Assembly: GCA_930367215.1 (NCBI GenBank)
Contig: OV884056.1
Location: 248,089,127 to 248,153,126, forward strand
Source of the DNA: Pollenia angustigena
Lineage: Eukaryota; Arthropoda; Insecta; Diptera; Polleniidae
Direction: 5' to 3'
Length of the DNA stretch: 64,000 nt
Shown here: in pieces, positions 54,245 through 64,000 of the stretch
Numbering within the stretch: the first letter of the stretch is position 1
Layout of the letters: the number at the start of each line of letters is the position of its first letter
Made by a program: the position numbers and the translations under genes
Notes under the pieces: generated by a model
What the model saw: the letters and a program-made list of their open reading frames with translations, nothing else
Databases searched by the model: none
What the model was told of the DNA's origin: nothing

Positions 54245-55545
54245 AGAACACAAAAAAAAAACAGGTTTTTATGGTTTCAATATTGAACAATGTTATTATA
54301 ACATTTTTCATTTAAAATTAATTTTAAACAATGGTAATTTAAATAGAGTCCATACTTTTGCAGAAATTTACTATGACTTTTAATCAACATTGCGCCACGT
54401 TAATTTAACATTGATATTTTTTCAGTGTGTACATGCATACACACATAGATACATAAGTTTGTATGCATGTTAATTTAACAACCCAACAAACACGAAGTCA
54501 AACCTTTGATATGAAATGACTTTATCATTTGACATCAAACACAATTCTCAAACGTTTTTCAATTGTTTGATTTAACATTTAAATTCAAATTGATAATGAT
54601 TTGAAAATAAAAATTTGATATCAAATGTTTTATCAATTTAATGTCACATGTTAAATTCAAATCAAAAATAAACTTGGCAATACTAAAGCGAAAAATAAAT
54701 GTGATCATTAAAAATGGCGATTAAAGTTAAATTTTTTACTTTGTGGTTACATGTGTTTAACTATTAAAAATAAATTTTAATATAAAGTGAACAGCTTTTT
54801 TCTTGCGAAAAATAAAAATTATTTGTGAGTAATTACAATGATTAAAAATACGAAAAAAAGGAAAACAAAACGGGAAAGTGGAGAAAGTTTGCTGAACGAT
54901 CGCCTTGCTACAATCCTCAAAATAAAAGGGAGCCAACTTGTTTGTCTTTCCAAGAATTAGAGGAAGGAAACAACATTATTTCATCTTTTAGCTATGGTGC
55001 CGAATGTTTGTCTCACAGTTATTTTAAATAAATAATAAATTTAAATTAAAAAAAAAACAAATATTTTTATTTATATTCCACATTGTATTATAATCCACAT
55101 TTGAAAAACATTTGAGAATTACGTTTGAAAGCAAGTTGAAAATAAAGGCATTTTTCAATTTCAAAATAATTTCCCCTTTTTGTTGAGAACGCTATGATTT
55201 TCAAACGATTTTCAAATCATTATCAAACGTTTGTCGTTTGAAAAAACGTTTGATTTCAAATAATTTTCAATTTGAAATCAAACCTCCGTGTTTGTTGGGA
55301 AGATACACTTATAATTTTAATATAAAACAGGTTTTTCTGGATTCAATATTGAACAATGTTATTTTAACAGTGAATAGCATTAAATAAACGTGATTTAAGG
55401 TCATTTGAATATTTTTCATTTAAAATTAATATGAAATAATGATAAATTAAAATAAAAGACATACTTTTTCCGAAACTTACTATGATTCTCAATCAACATT
55501 TCGCCATGTAAATTTAACATTGGTATTTTTCTGTGTGTTATAGTG
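54245..55545. repeat. Direct repeats flanking the CCCAACAAACACG element
   Basis: ACAGGTTTTTATGGTTTCAA, TATTGAACAATGTTATTATA and ATCAACATTGCGCCACGTTA (54264-54405) recur with changes at 55328-55512 in the same orientation. Both end before a TTTTTCTGTGTGT-type end. They may be two copies of one miniature element lying on either side of the next feature. Confidence 0.6.
54482..55299. mobile_element. CCCAACAAACACG inverted-repeat element (818 bp)
   Basis: CCCAACAAACACGAAGTCAA and its complement CGTGTTTGTTGGG at 55287-55299. Both halves carry many CAAACG/CGTTTG and ATTTGA/TCAAAT motifs in mirrored order, so the element folds back over most of its length. Target duplication not clear. No transposase. 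Confidence 0.75.
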
Positions 55546-55549
55546 ACCG

Positions 55550-56911
55550 CGAATATTTAATTTTGTTTTTAATTTTAAATTGTGTGTTTTGAGATGTAAT
55601 TGTATTTTGTATGTAAATTGTAAATTGAAATGTAAATTTAATTTGAAATGTAATAAGATTGTTCCAGTCAACCAACCTTTGAAATAGTTTAATTTTAATA
55701 AAAATTGCAGCGAACCTATTACATAAGCAGATTAAGTTTCGGAAAAGCAAATTACAACTAGGGACCACGCTTGCTGATTTTGCAAAAAAATACGTTTTTA
55801 TATTTTGTCACATACAGAAAAATCGCGTCACGTACGGAACAGGGACATTTAAACTTATAACTACAAAGTTAACAGGAAGGAAAAGTTAAACACAATTTCT
55901 TCTAGGAATGTTCAATATGTTCTGCACTCGACGACTTTTTCAATGGTGATGCAGACATAATTTTTGAAACTAATTGAGAAGCCAAATCAACAAAGTCTTT
56001 GGCTGATTGGACGATCGATTTGGCTCATTATTTTCTCTCTAACAAGTATTTTTATGTTTCCGCCAATTCCATCTATCATACAGAAGGCTTCCCGTAAAAA
56101 TTGCTTCTTGAAGCTTTTCTTAAAGGCATTTTCCCAAACAACAACAAAATTCCTTGCGCCTGGGTTACACTATATACAGACAAAAGTAAAAGGCTTTCGC
56201 ATCCTCGAAACATCTATAGTCATCTTATATGCTTGTCTTTAGACTTAAGGCTAAAGCAATATTCCTTTTACGTACTTTTTCAGTTACTACCGCTCTTTTT
56301 ATTCGGGAGGATAAGGAAGGGATTTTAGAGCCTATTGAACAGTTTTTTAACACTTATTTATCCCTTAGGATTTAATATTAGTAAAGCGTTTGCATAAGCA
56401 ATTTTTAAGCAACAAAAATCAATTTGTATACTTGACTTGTTTTGCAAAACTTAGGACACATCCACATCTACATATCGTCAGCTCATTATTGGCTGGGCGT
56501 GTATGCCGAAAATTCGTAGTGGAGAATAACAACAATGAAGGTTTACATAAAGTTTTCTGAAAATATAACCAATAGAATTTTTTTTTTATTTTCACTACTG
56601 CTTCTGGCATATGTTTCGAAGAAAAACTAAAATTTTTTAAAACGTTCAGTGACGAACATATAAGTTAATAGCATTTTATTGAAAGTAAAAATTATGTTCT
56701 GCCGCATACGGCACTTTTCTAAATTTATTTTATTTTTGGGCTGCATACGTATAGTAACTGCGGTGTATGGATTTGTACACATTTTGTTTTGCATTTGCTT
56801 TAAATACTTTTTTTCTTACGGCAATGAAACAAAGCATGAGTGAAATTTGTTTTCTTGTTGTAATTTTTTTTTCGCTGTAACTACTTTTTTTTAACGGCAA
56901 TGAAGCAAAGT
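55550..56911. other. No gene seen
   Basis: AT-rich sequence. Overlapping open frames at 55964-56328 show no domain; the stretch 56080-56330 is slightly richer in G+C, but I find no splice-bounded coding signal. An unrecognised fragment of an old element is possible. Confidence 0.4.
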
Positions 56912-57059
56912 AAAGCTTCGTACAGACGATAGTCAGATCTTACAATGTTGTCATTTTTCTGATATTCAGATGAATTAATTTTACACATCTTGCGAGACAT
57001 TTTTAGGCAATTTTAATGACAACATTGTAAGATCTGACCATCGTCTGTACGAAGCTTAA
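56912..57059. mobile_element. MITE (142 bp) with TAA duplication
   Basis: AGCTTCGTACAGACGATAGT, then CAGATCTTACAATGTTGTCA, is mirrored with one or two changes up to 57056; TAA flanks both sides. Probably PIF/Harbinger-like. Confidence 0.9.
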
Positions 57060-57229
57060 GAGTTAAATTTTTTTTGTACGTTTTTGTATGAGGAATTTTC
57101 TGCATTCGCCGAACAGTGGCGTGTAGAGCAAAACAATACTTAACACACTTAAAAATAGTTAATATAGAGCAAAATGAATGCTTAATATCTCAGAAAGCAT
57201 ATTTTAATAGTATTAAAAATATATGTATA

Positions 57230-57690
57230 CTAGATGACCCGTGCGAATATTTCGCACCGTTAGTTGTCATTTTTGTAACATAAAATGAAAATAATTATTA
57301 GACATTTTAGTAACTTCAATACATTTTAAAATATAATTTTTATCAATGAAAATATTAATTTTTCAATTTCTAATTATTTTTCGTCATTAGTGTTAGAAAT
57401 AAGCTTTAAAATGAGATATCATTCATTAAATTTGATGCGGTGGTATGGGAGATATTTGCAACCGACAAAAAAAGTGCTTTAGAAATAATATATATGATGA
57501 TACCCCATACCTAACTCAAATTTTTTTTTAAATGGTTGGTGGATCAAGCCAATAATGAGCTGACTTAAAGGTTTATTTCTTTTATAAAGAAAAATATTAA
57601 AATTTTTTTACAAATATTGAAAATAAATCTGTATTTTCAATGTAACTTCATAATAAGGCAACGCAAAACTAAGAGCACACCTAGTTTTTA
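57230..57690 (-). mobile_element. Helitron 3' end, minus strand
   Basis: On plus the end reads CTAGATGACCCGTGCGAATA, with the hairpin GTGCGAA-TAT-TTCGCAC at 57241-57257, about 11 bases from CTAG. A stem close to a CTAG end is the Helitron 3' signature. How far the element extends to the right is uncertain. Confidence 0.6.
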
Positions 57691-58350
57691 TTTGGAATAA
57701 CGTTAAAAAGAAAAAGCAAATAAGGAAAGTTAACTTGGATTTTGTATACAGCTTTAATACGAAATATAAAAATTATTTAAGTTTTTTTTGTTTTTACTGG
57801 GATAAAAATACAAAAACATTTCGAAAGCAGCTTTCCCTAGAGGACGAATTATCATCGTTTTTATGAACCACAGCATAAAAAATATGAGGAAATTGGAAAA
57901 GTTGTATCCTTTAGTCCTTTTACGGTAAGAAAAGTACTTTAACGAAAACAAATAAGAAAAACAAGTCATAAAAGCTTGTTAGCTGGCCGAAGAGGTTAAA
58001 AGGCATAGTAGACGCGCTAAGAAAATATCAAAATACTTAAAGTTTTATCCAATGAAGTCATGTGTACCAAGAAAAAAAAAACCAGTTATAAACAAAGTCA
58101 ACAGACAAAAACAACAAACAACAAACACCGTACTTAAGAAAGCCCCAAGTTTTTTGCGATAAAGTTATTTTTACTGACTAGTCAAAATAAAACATATTGG
58201 GCTCTGAAAAATGTTTTATATAGTGTGACGCAGAAAAGGTAAAGCTTTATACATACTTCAAAAATACAATAAAGTTGTTTAAAACCTTGTTTTCATTTAA
58301 AAATACTTTGTATCAATATGTTGACTTAGATGTTTTACAAAATCTTCTTT
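57690..58350. other. No gene seen
   Basis: AT-rich sequence without recognised element ends or coding sequence. Confidence 0.4.
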
Positions 58351-58605
58351 AACCCTAGATACACTTTCTTCGTCGTATTGACGAATACCGTTAAATAGTA
58401 CTTATTTAACTCCGCAGTTTTTCACTGAAACTCTTCCAAATTTCATGTAGCTGAAGTACGTGCTTATAGGTGGTGTGTAAGTCTGATTTTTCGTTGATTG
58501 TGTTCGTCGCACTGACGATGGAAGTGTGAGAAATATTGCCTTTTAGTATATTTTTTAACCTTTTTTTAACCTAGAAACACTTTCTTCGTCGTATTGACGA
58601 TAAAA
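58351..58605. repeat. Direct repeat of an ACACTTTCTTCGTCGTATTG block
   Basis: AACCCTAGATACACTTTCTT, CGTCGTATTGACGA at 58351 recurs as AACCTAGAAACACTTTCTTC, GTCGTATTGACGA at 58568. A weaker version (TTCGTCGCACTGACGA) lies at 58503. Function unknown. Confidence 0.7.
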
Positions 58606-58744
58606 ACCATGGCTTGCTTTTGTTGTGTTTTTAGAATTAAGTTTTCAAGTAAACTATAATATACTATTTAGAATAAATAACAACTTAAGTATTTTATAAA
58701 CTAAACAAAAATTTTCGTGTTTCCTTATATTGGGTGGGTTTGGG

Positions 58745-59036
58745 GCCAGATCATAAACGGACTTCGTCGATTCGACAACTGGGTCTAACTGACAGCTACT
58801 ACTTTCAACAAGATAACGACCCAAATTATACAGATAACAATGTGTACTGGCTGTTTCCAAATGGCAGGCAAGTGATTGTGTAGTGAAATTTATATAAAAA
58901 GCTCTTAGTTTTTTGAGTGATTTTCATATAAAATTCATTACACAATCACTTGTCTGTTATTTAGAAACAGCACATTAATGTGGCTTCTGTTTAACACTGC
59001 TTGTATCACTTCTTGAAAATCCACACTTTAATCCAA
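58745..59036 (+). pseudogene. Tc1-like transposase fragment split by a hairpin element
   Basis: SYYFQQDNDPNYTDNNVYWL (about 58795-58855) carries the second catalytic aspartate block of Tc1-type transposases (QQDNDP). After a 116-bp hairpin element the line resumes as SLLENPHFNPI (59005-59034), which fits the P.LNPI.. region before the catalytic glutamate. Frame and sequence are degraded, and no termini were found. Confidence 0.65.
58853..58968. mobile_element. Hairpin element with GTTTCYAAAT ends
   Basis: GTTTCCAAATGGCAGGCAAG, TGATTGTGTAGTGAA is mirrored by TTCATTACACAATCACTTGT, CTGTTATTTAGAAAC. The length and inner sequence resemble 60786-60890 (TGTTTCCAGGTG ends, GATTGTGTAGAAGAATTTAT inside), probably a second, diverged copy. 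Confidence 0.72.
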
Positions 59037-59494
59037 TTTAGTATAAATCTATATATATAAAATAGGATGTGTGTATGTATGTACATATGTATGTATCAGT
59101 GTTGCCAATTTAGCCATTTAGTTGCTAGATTTAGCCATTTTTCACCCTGTTTAGCCATTAAAAAATGAGTTTAGCCATTAGCCATTTTTCATCTTGTTTA
59201 GCCATAAAATTTGTTTGCCATTTTTCTTTTAAAAGAATAATTTTTATTTTATTATAAAAATTTGTAAAAGTAAAATAAACATTTTGAACAATTAAAACGC
59301 CTTTAATTTAAATCACAACTTTTACAAATGTTAAAATCGCTATAAACTTTGACGCTGAAACATCTTTCAAAATAAAGGAACAGTATTCCACTATTAAATT
59401 TATAAAATGGACCAACACAAACTTCGTTGTTTCTTTCTGGTTGCAAGTATTTCAATTAAGGGATGCATGCGGTAACAAAATTGTTTTAGAAATT

Positions 59495-59605
59495 TCAGAA
59501 TTGACTATAAAGTCGCTCTCACTTCCATGGTCTAATGCTGAAGTAGAGAGGGTGTTTAGCCAAGTAAACATCGTTAAAAGTAATTTGAGAAATAGGTTAC
59601 ATTAA
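59495..59605 (+). pseudogene. hAT transposase C-terminal remnant (hATC)
   Basis: SELTIKSLSLPWSNAEVERV, then FSQVNIVKSNLRNRLH and a stop at 59603-59605. LP.SNA.VER.FS....K...RNRL is the conserved hATC dimerisation segment. The catalytic domain and BED finger are gone, so the element depends on a protein from elsewhere if it moves at all. Confidence 0.88.
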
Positions 59606-59654
59606 GCAACCGTTAATTCGATTTTATCAATTAGGTAAATATTTTTATCATAAA

Positions 59655-59925
59655 AATACAATATTTATACTATGCGTTTGTGCTGATGTCTGTAACACCT
59701 TAAAATATTGGTCCTTAGCCCACCATTACGTATACCTATTGACTCAGAATCACTTTCTGAGTCATGTTTGTCCGGCAAGCTGGCTGTCCATGTAAGCCTT
59801 GTGCGCAAAGTACAGTTCGCAATTTAGACATTATTTGATAAAATTTGGTACAAAGGTTCTAATGTGGTGTAGGGTATCAAAAAGTCGGGTTTAACCGACT
59901 ATTCTTTCTTACTTGTTTTTTAATG
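59655..59925 (-). repeat. Dispersed AACAAGTAAGAAAGTATA family, copy 7 (short)
   Basis: On the plus strand it reads GTGCTGATGTCTGTAACACC, AGAATCACTTTCTGAGTC, 'AAGCTGGCTGTCCATGTAA', and ends GACTATTCTTTCTTACTTGT. Internal parts of the family are deleted. Nested in the hAT element. Confidence 0.75.
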
Positions 59926-60718
59926 TAGATCTGGACTCAAATGGTTGGGTAAATGTTGTCGTGATTATGATTTACCTTCAAATTATTTAAAACTTAAGAT
60001 TATTTGAAACTAATGAGTGAGTAATTCCTATGAGATGAACAATAACGACATCGAATTTTTCGATGATTTAATTTTTTAATATTAATTTACGTTTATTCTT
60101 ATTTAACAAATTGATCTTTACTCACAATTTCATCATAAACAACTTTAAATGAATTATATCTGTTTTGTTATTAAATTTTAATGTGTTTTTATTTAAAAAA
60201 GCTTTTAGCCATTTTTTAGCCCATTTTTAGCCATTTTTTAGCCATTTCTTTCCGTAAATTTAGCCATTTTTGGTCACCAAGTTTTGGCAACACTGGTATG
60301 TATGTATGTAACTTATGGACTCCAAAACGGCTGGGCCGATTTTGATGAAATTTTCAGGGATTCTTTAGAATATTCAGGCGGGTGACACTGTGAAGTCTGA
60401 TTTTTGATTTTCGGTCTGCGGGCGGAGGGGCGTTGCAAAATCCAATTTTCATATTGCACCACCAATGACATCTTTATAATTTGGACGATTTTTTCTTTAA
60501 AATGATCGCCATGATCCAACTTAGATTTATACGAAAAGACAATTTTGCCTTGCCCACTTAAACGCCCACTTTTTTCGATTTACCTAAAATCAGAAAACGG
60601 CTCCATCGATTTGACTAATTTTTCTTTCAAATGTTTGTATCTTTTTAACGGATTTTAAAAATCGAACGCAAGCGTATTTCCTAATTTGGACAGGACAACG
60701 TCTGTCGTGCCAGCTAAG

Positions 60719-61085
60719 AGCCAAATCACGAAACTAAAAGTAAAGCCCAACTGAAAGAAGTCCTTTAAGAAGAATAGAAAAATATGCTGTTTCCAGGTGT
60801 CAAACAATTGATTTGAATTGATTGTGTAGAAGAATTTATATAAAAGTCACTCAGTTTTTTTAGTGCTTTTTATCATCTGGAAACAACACATAAGTTTAAT
60901 GCCGAAACAACAAAAACTTTGGTAAATTTGATAAAAAAAAAACGCTTAGAAGATGTAATAGAAAGGAAAGACTACTCTTAAAAATATTAAGAGAATCAAA
61001 ATTGTATATTTAAAATTTTTCAAATTTAAAAGTAACATTTAATGGGCTGCTTTGAAAATTTGAAAAGTTACACAAATGTTTTATG
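60719..61085. other. No gene; possible diverged hairpin element
   Basis: TGTTTCCAGGTG at 60786 and CATCTGGAAACA at 60875-60886 form an inverted pair like that at 58853-58968. The rest is AT-rich. Confidence 0.5.
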
Positions 61086-61452
61086 CATGGCTCTGGAGTT
61101 GGAGTTGAAGTTAAAGTTTTTGTATGGGAGTCGGAGTACGAAGTACCCACAAAAACTCGCGACACCAACTCCAAAATTTTTCAACATAAAAAATTTTCTC
61201 ATATTTTTCAAAATAAAATATCTTCGAAATTGACGATGAATTATTTAAAATACCGATTTTAAATTTTTACTGAATAATTGTCTTGCTATATTTAACCATT
61301 TAAAAGGTACTGCATTAAAAAAAGAGTTTAAGTCAAATTAATGTAAGAGTTGGAGTCAGAGTTGGGGTTGCAGTCGTAGTCGGACTAAAAAAATGTCAAC
61401 GGTTGCAGTCGGAGCCAAAGTTAGAACTTTTTTTGACGACTTCACAGCCCTG
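61086..61452. mobile_element. GGAGTTGGAGTT element, hAT-like
   Basis: Left end CATGGCTCTGGAGTTGGAGT and right end GACGACTTCACAGCCCTG are imperfect inverted repeats, with GGAGTT/GGAGTC arrays beside each. The 8 flanking bases match at 6 positions (GTTTTATG, TTTTTATT). The layout recalls hAT-type elements with GGAGTC arrays known in insects. Confidence 0.6.
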
Positions 61453-61499
61453 TTTTTATTTTTTAAATTTAATGTGATAAGGGAATACTTAGTTTTTCA

Positions 61500-62940
<1,441 letters not shown>

Positions 62941-62944
62941 CTTT

Positions 62945-64000
62945 AACTCCCACTATCCCCTACTCTCGGAAAATAACGAATAACGCTATTGTCATAAAAT
63001 TTTGTATGTCTCAGTTTTATTAGACTATAAATCATAATGTCGGTCTATAATTTACCATAGGAATATAGCAATCTAACTTGTTCTTTATAAGAATGAATTA
63101 TATTTTTTTTTTTTTCGTTTTTATAAGTTTTTGTTTGGTATTTATTTTTTATATAAAAGCATTTTTATTTATATAATAATAAACAATATTGAAAAAAGTA
63201 CTACTGTGTCGCTAGTTTTGCTGGCTACTGTAAAAAGAAATTAAGCGTCACGTGTGGGACACAAAACTTACCACTGTGTTGTAATTAATTTCTCGTAAAC
63301 AAAACACTTTGCCAAAAAAAATATTTCGCAGTTAAATAATATTAATTAATCACTTCAACTGAGGAGAGTGATTAAATTTCTATCTGATAAAGAATAGTTA
63401 CAGCGACCTTAGAAAAAATGGTATAAAGGGAAATAAAAAATATTACTTGTTGATACTTAAAAAAGAATTACAGGAATTAAAGAAAAATGTGATTTATTCG
63501 TTATAAATTATATAAATTATCTTAGATAAGAACATAATCTTTCTATGTAGTTGATTCAGAATTATTCAGATGCCCCCTTTCTCATGGAATGCTCCTATGA
63601 AATATTTTGGGAAAAAATTACAGAAGAAAAACCAAATTGTTGCTATCATTGGGAGTGAATACCAAATAACAAACTTTTGAGACTTGTTCCATGAAGCCCC
63701 CTTAAACAATTAATATCAGTTTGTATGAAAAGTCAATGCAATAAAATAAATAAGATAAAATAAAACACGAAAAGTTGAAATTTTTTTCTAAAAAGTGAAA
63801 TTTGTTTTGAAAAAAAACCTAAAGAAAACCTAAATTGCTCAGTTTGTTTTAAGAATTTGTTGTTCGTGGTGTATTAACACTTGAATTTTTTACGGGTCAA
63901 AATTTAAGGGCAAATTTACGAAGTTTGTGTAAATGAATTTTCATACAATTTTTGATAGTTCATTTGCGTGAGCGTTAAAATGCATAGTTTTCACAGATTA
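62945..64000. other. No gene seen to window end
   Basis: After a weak repeat unit near 63020 the sequence is AT-rich without recognisable coding frames, element ends or the next kinase exon. Confidence 0.45.

Larger units (their letters stand above)
59089..60303 (+). mobile_element. hAT element (1.2 kb), GTATGTAT duplication
   Basis: CAGTGTTGCCAA at 59097 and TTGGCAACACTG ending 60295 are flanked by GTATGTAT on both sides (59089-59096, 60296-60303). The target is itself a GTAT repeat, so the duplication alone is weak, but the ends and the hATC remnant inside settle the class. Both ends carry arrays of TTTAGCCATTT. A dispersed repeat (59655-59925) is nested inside. Confidence 0.92.
59048..60718 (+). 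mobile_element. Non-autonomous Helitron interrupted by a hAT element
   Basis: 5' end TCTATATATATAAAATAGGA after A, then the ATGTATGTATG run. After the hAT insertion come CAAAACGGCTGGGCCGATTT and GGTCTGCGGGCGGAGGGGCG, closing with CAACGTCTGTCGTGCCAGCTAAG at 60714-60718. Without the insert it is about 0.46 kb. The same 5' block occurs reversed at 8150-8406. Confidence 0.8.

Overview
The window is AT-rich eukaryotic DNA, most likely from a higher fly (schizophoran or calyptrate Diptera). The reasons are an insect-type split kinase gene, dense Helitron, hAT, Tc1/mariner and Penelope remains, (TA)n-associated dispersed repeats of a kind known in flies, and very AT-rich spacers. The species cannot be named from sequence alone. 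No bacterial-style operon, rRNA, CRISPR array or free-standing tRNA gene was seen.

The only host gene I can support is a plus-strand protein kinase of the STK32 (YANK) family. Four consecutive internal exons are visible at 17473-17638, 38130-38200, 39524-39612 and 44343-44380. They join in phase and carry the kinase domain from the strand before the ATP-anchoring lysine to the HRDVKPDN catalytic loop. The introns are about 20.5 kb, 1.3 kb and 4.7 kb, and the next one is longer than 19.6 kb. The first exon(s) and everything from the DFN segment onward were not found and probably lie outside the window.

Nearly everything else is transposable-element strata. Region 1-9300 holds Helitron remains (helicase fragments at 916-1196 and 6560-6765), a 3.1-kb terminal-inverted-repeat element (1825-4958) and two hAT-like miniature elements. 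Region 9321-16736 is a nest of hAT-like elements, three deep, each with its own exact 8-bp target duplication. The first kinase intron (17639-38129) contains Helitrons, a LINE tail, several hairpin elements, a tRNA-derived SINE inside a TA-flanked element, a Penelope fragment with a hammerhead-like core, hAT copies, a mariner-like element split by a solo LTR, and a large nested block at 33742-37335. Intron 3 holds an inverted-repeat element carrying a decayed Tc1 element (40022-41615) and a truncated LINE (42409-42925). After 44380 come a Penelope-like element with reverse transcriptase and GIY-YIG remnants plus a second hammerhead-like core (45530-47060), a cluster of hairpin elements (47590-52990), and a Helitron interrupted by a hAT element (59048-60718).

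Many insertions can be read against an uninterrupted second copy in the same window (empty sites), so boundaries and target duplications are often certain to the base. I found no convincing unknown gene system. The most notable signals are the two hammerhead-like cores, the order of nested insertions, the SINE carried inside a DNA transposon family, and the very large repeat-filled introns of the kinase gene.
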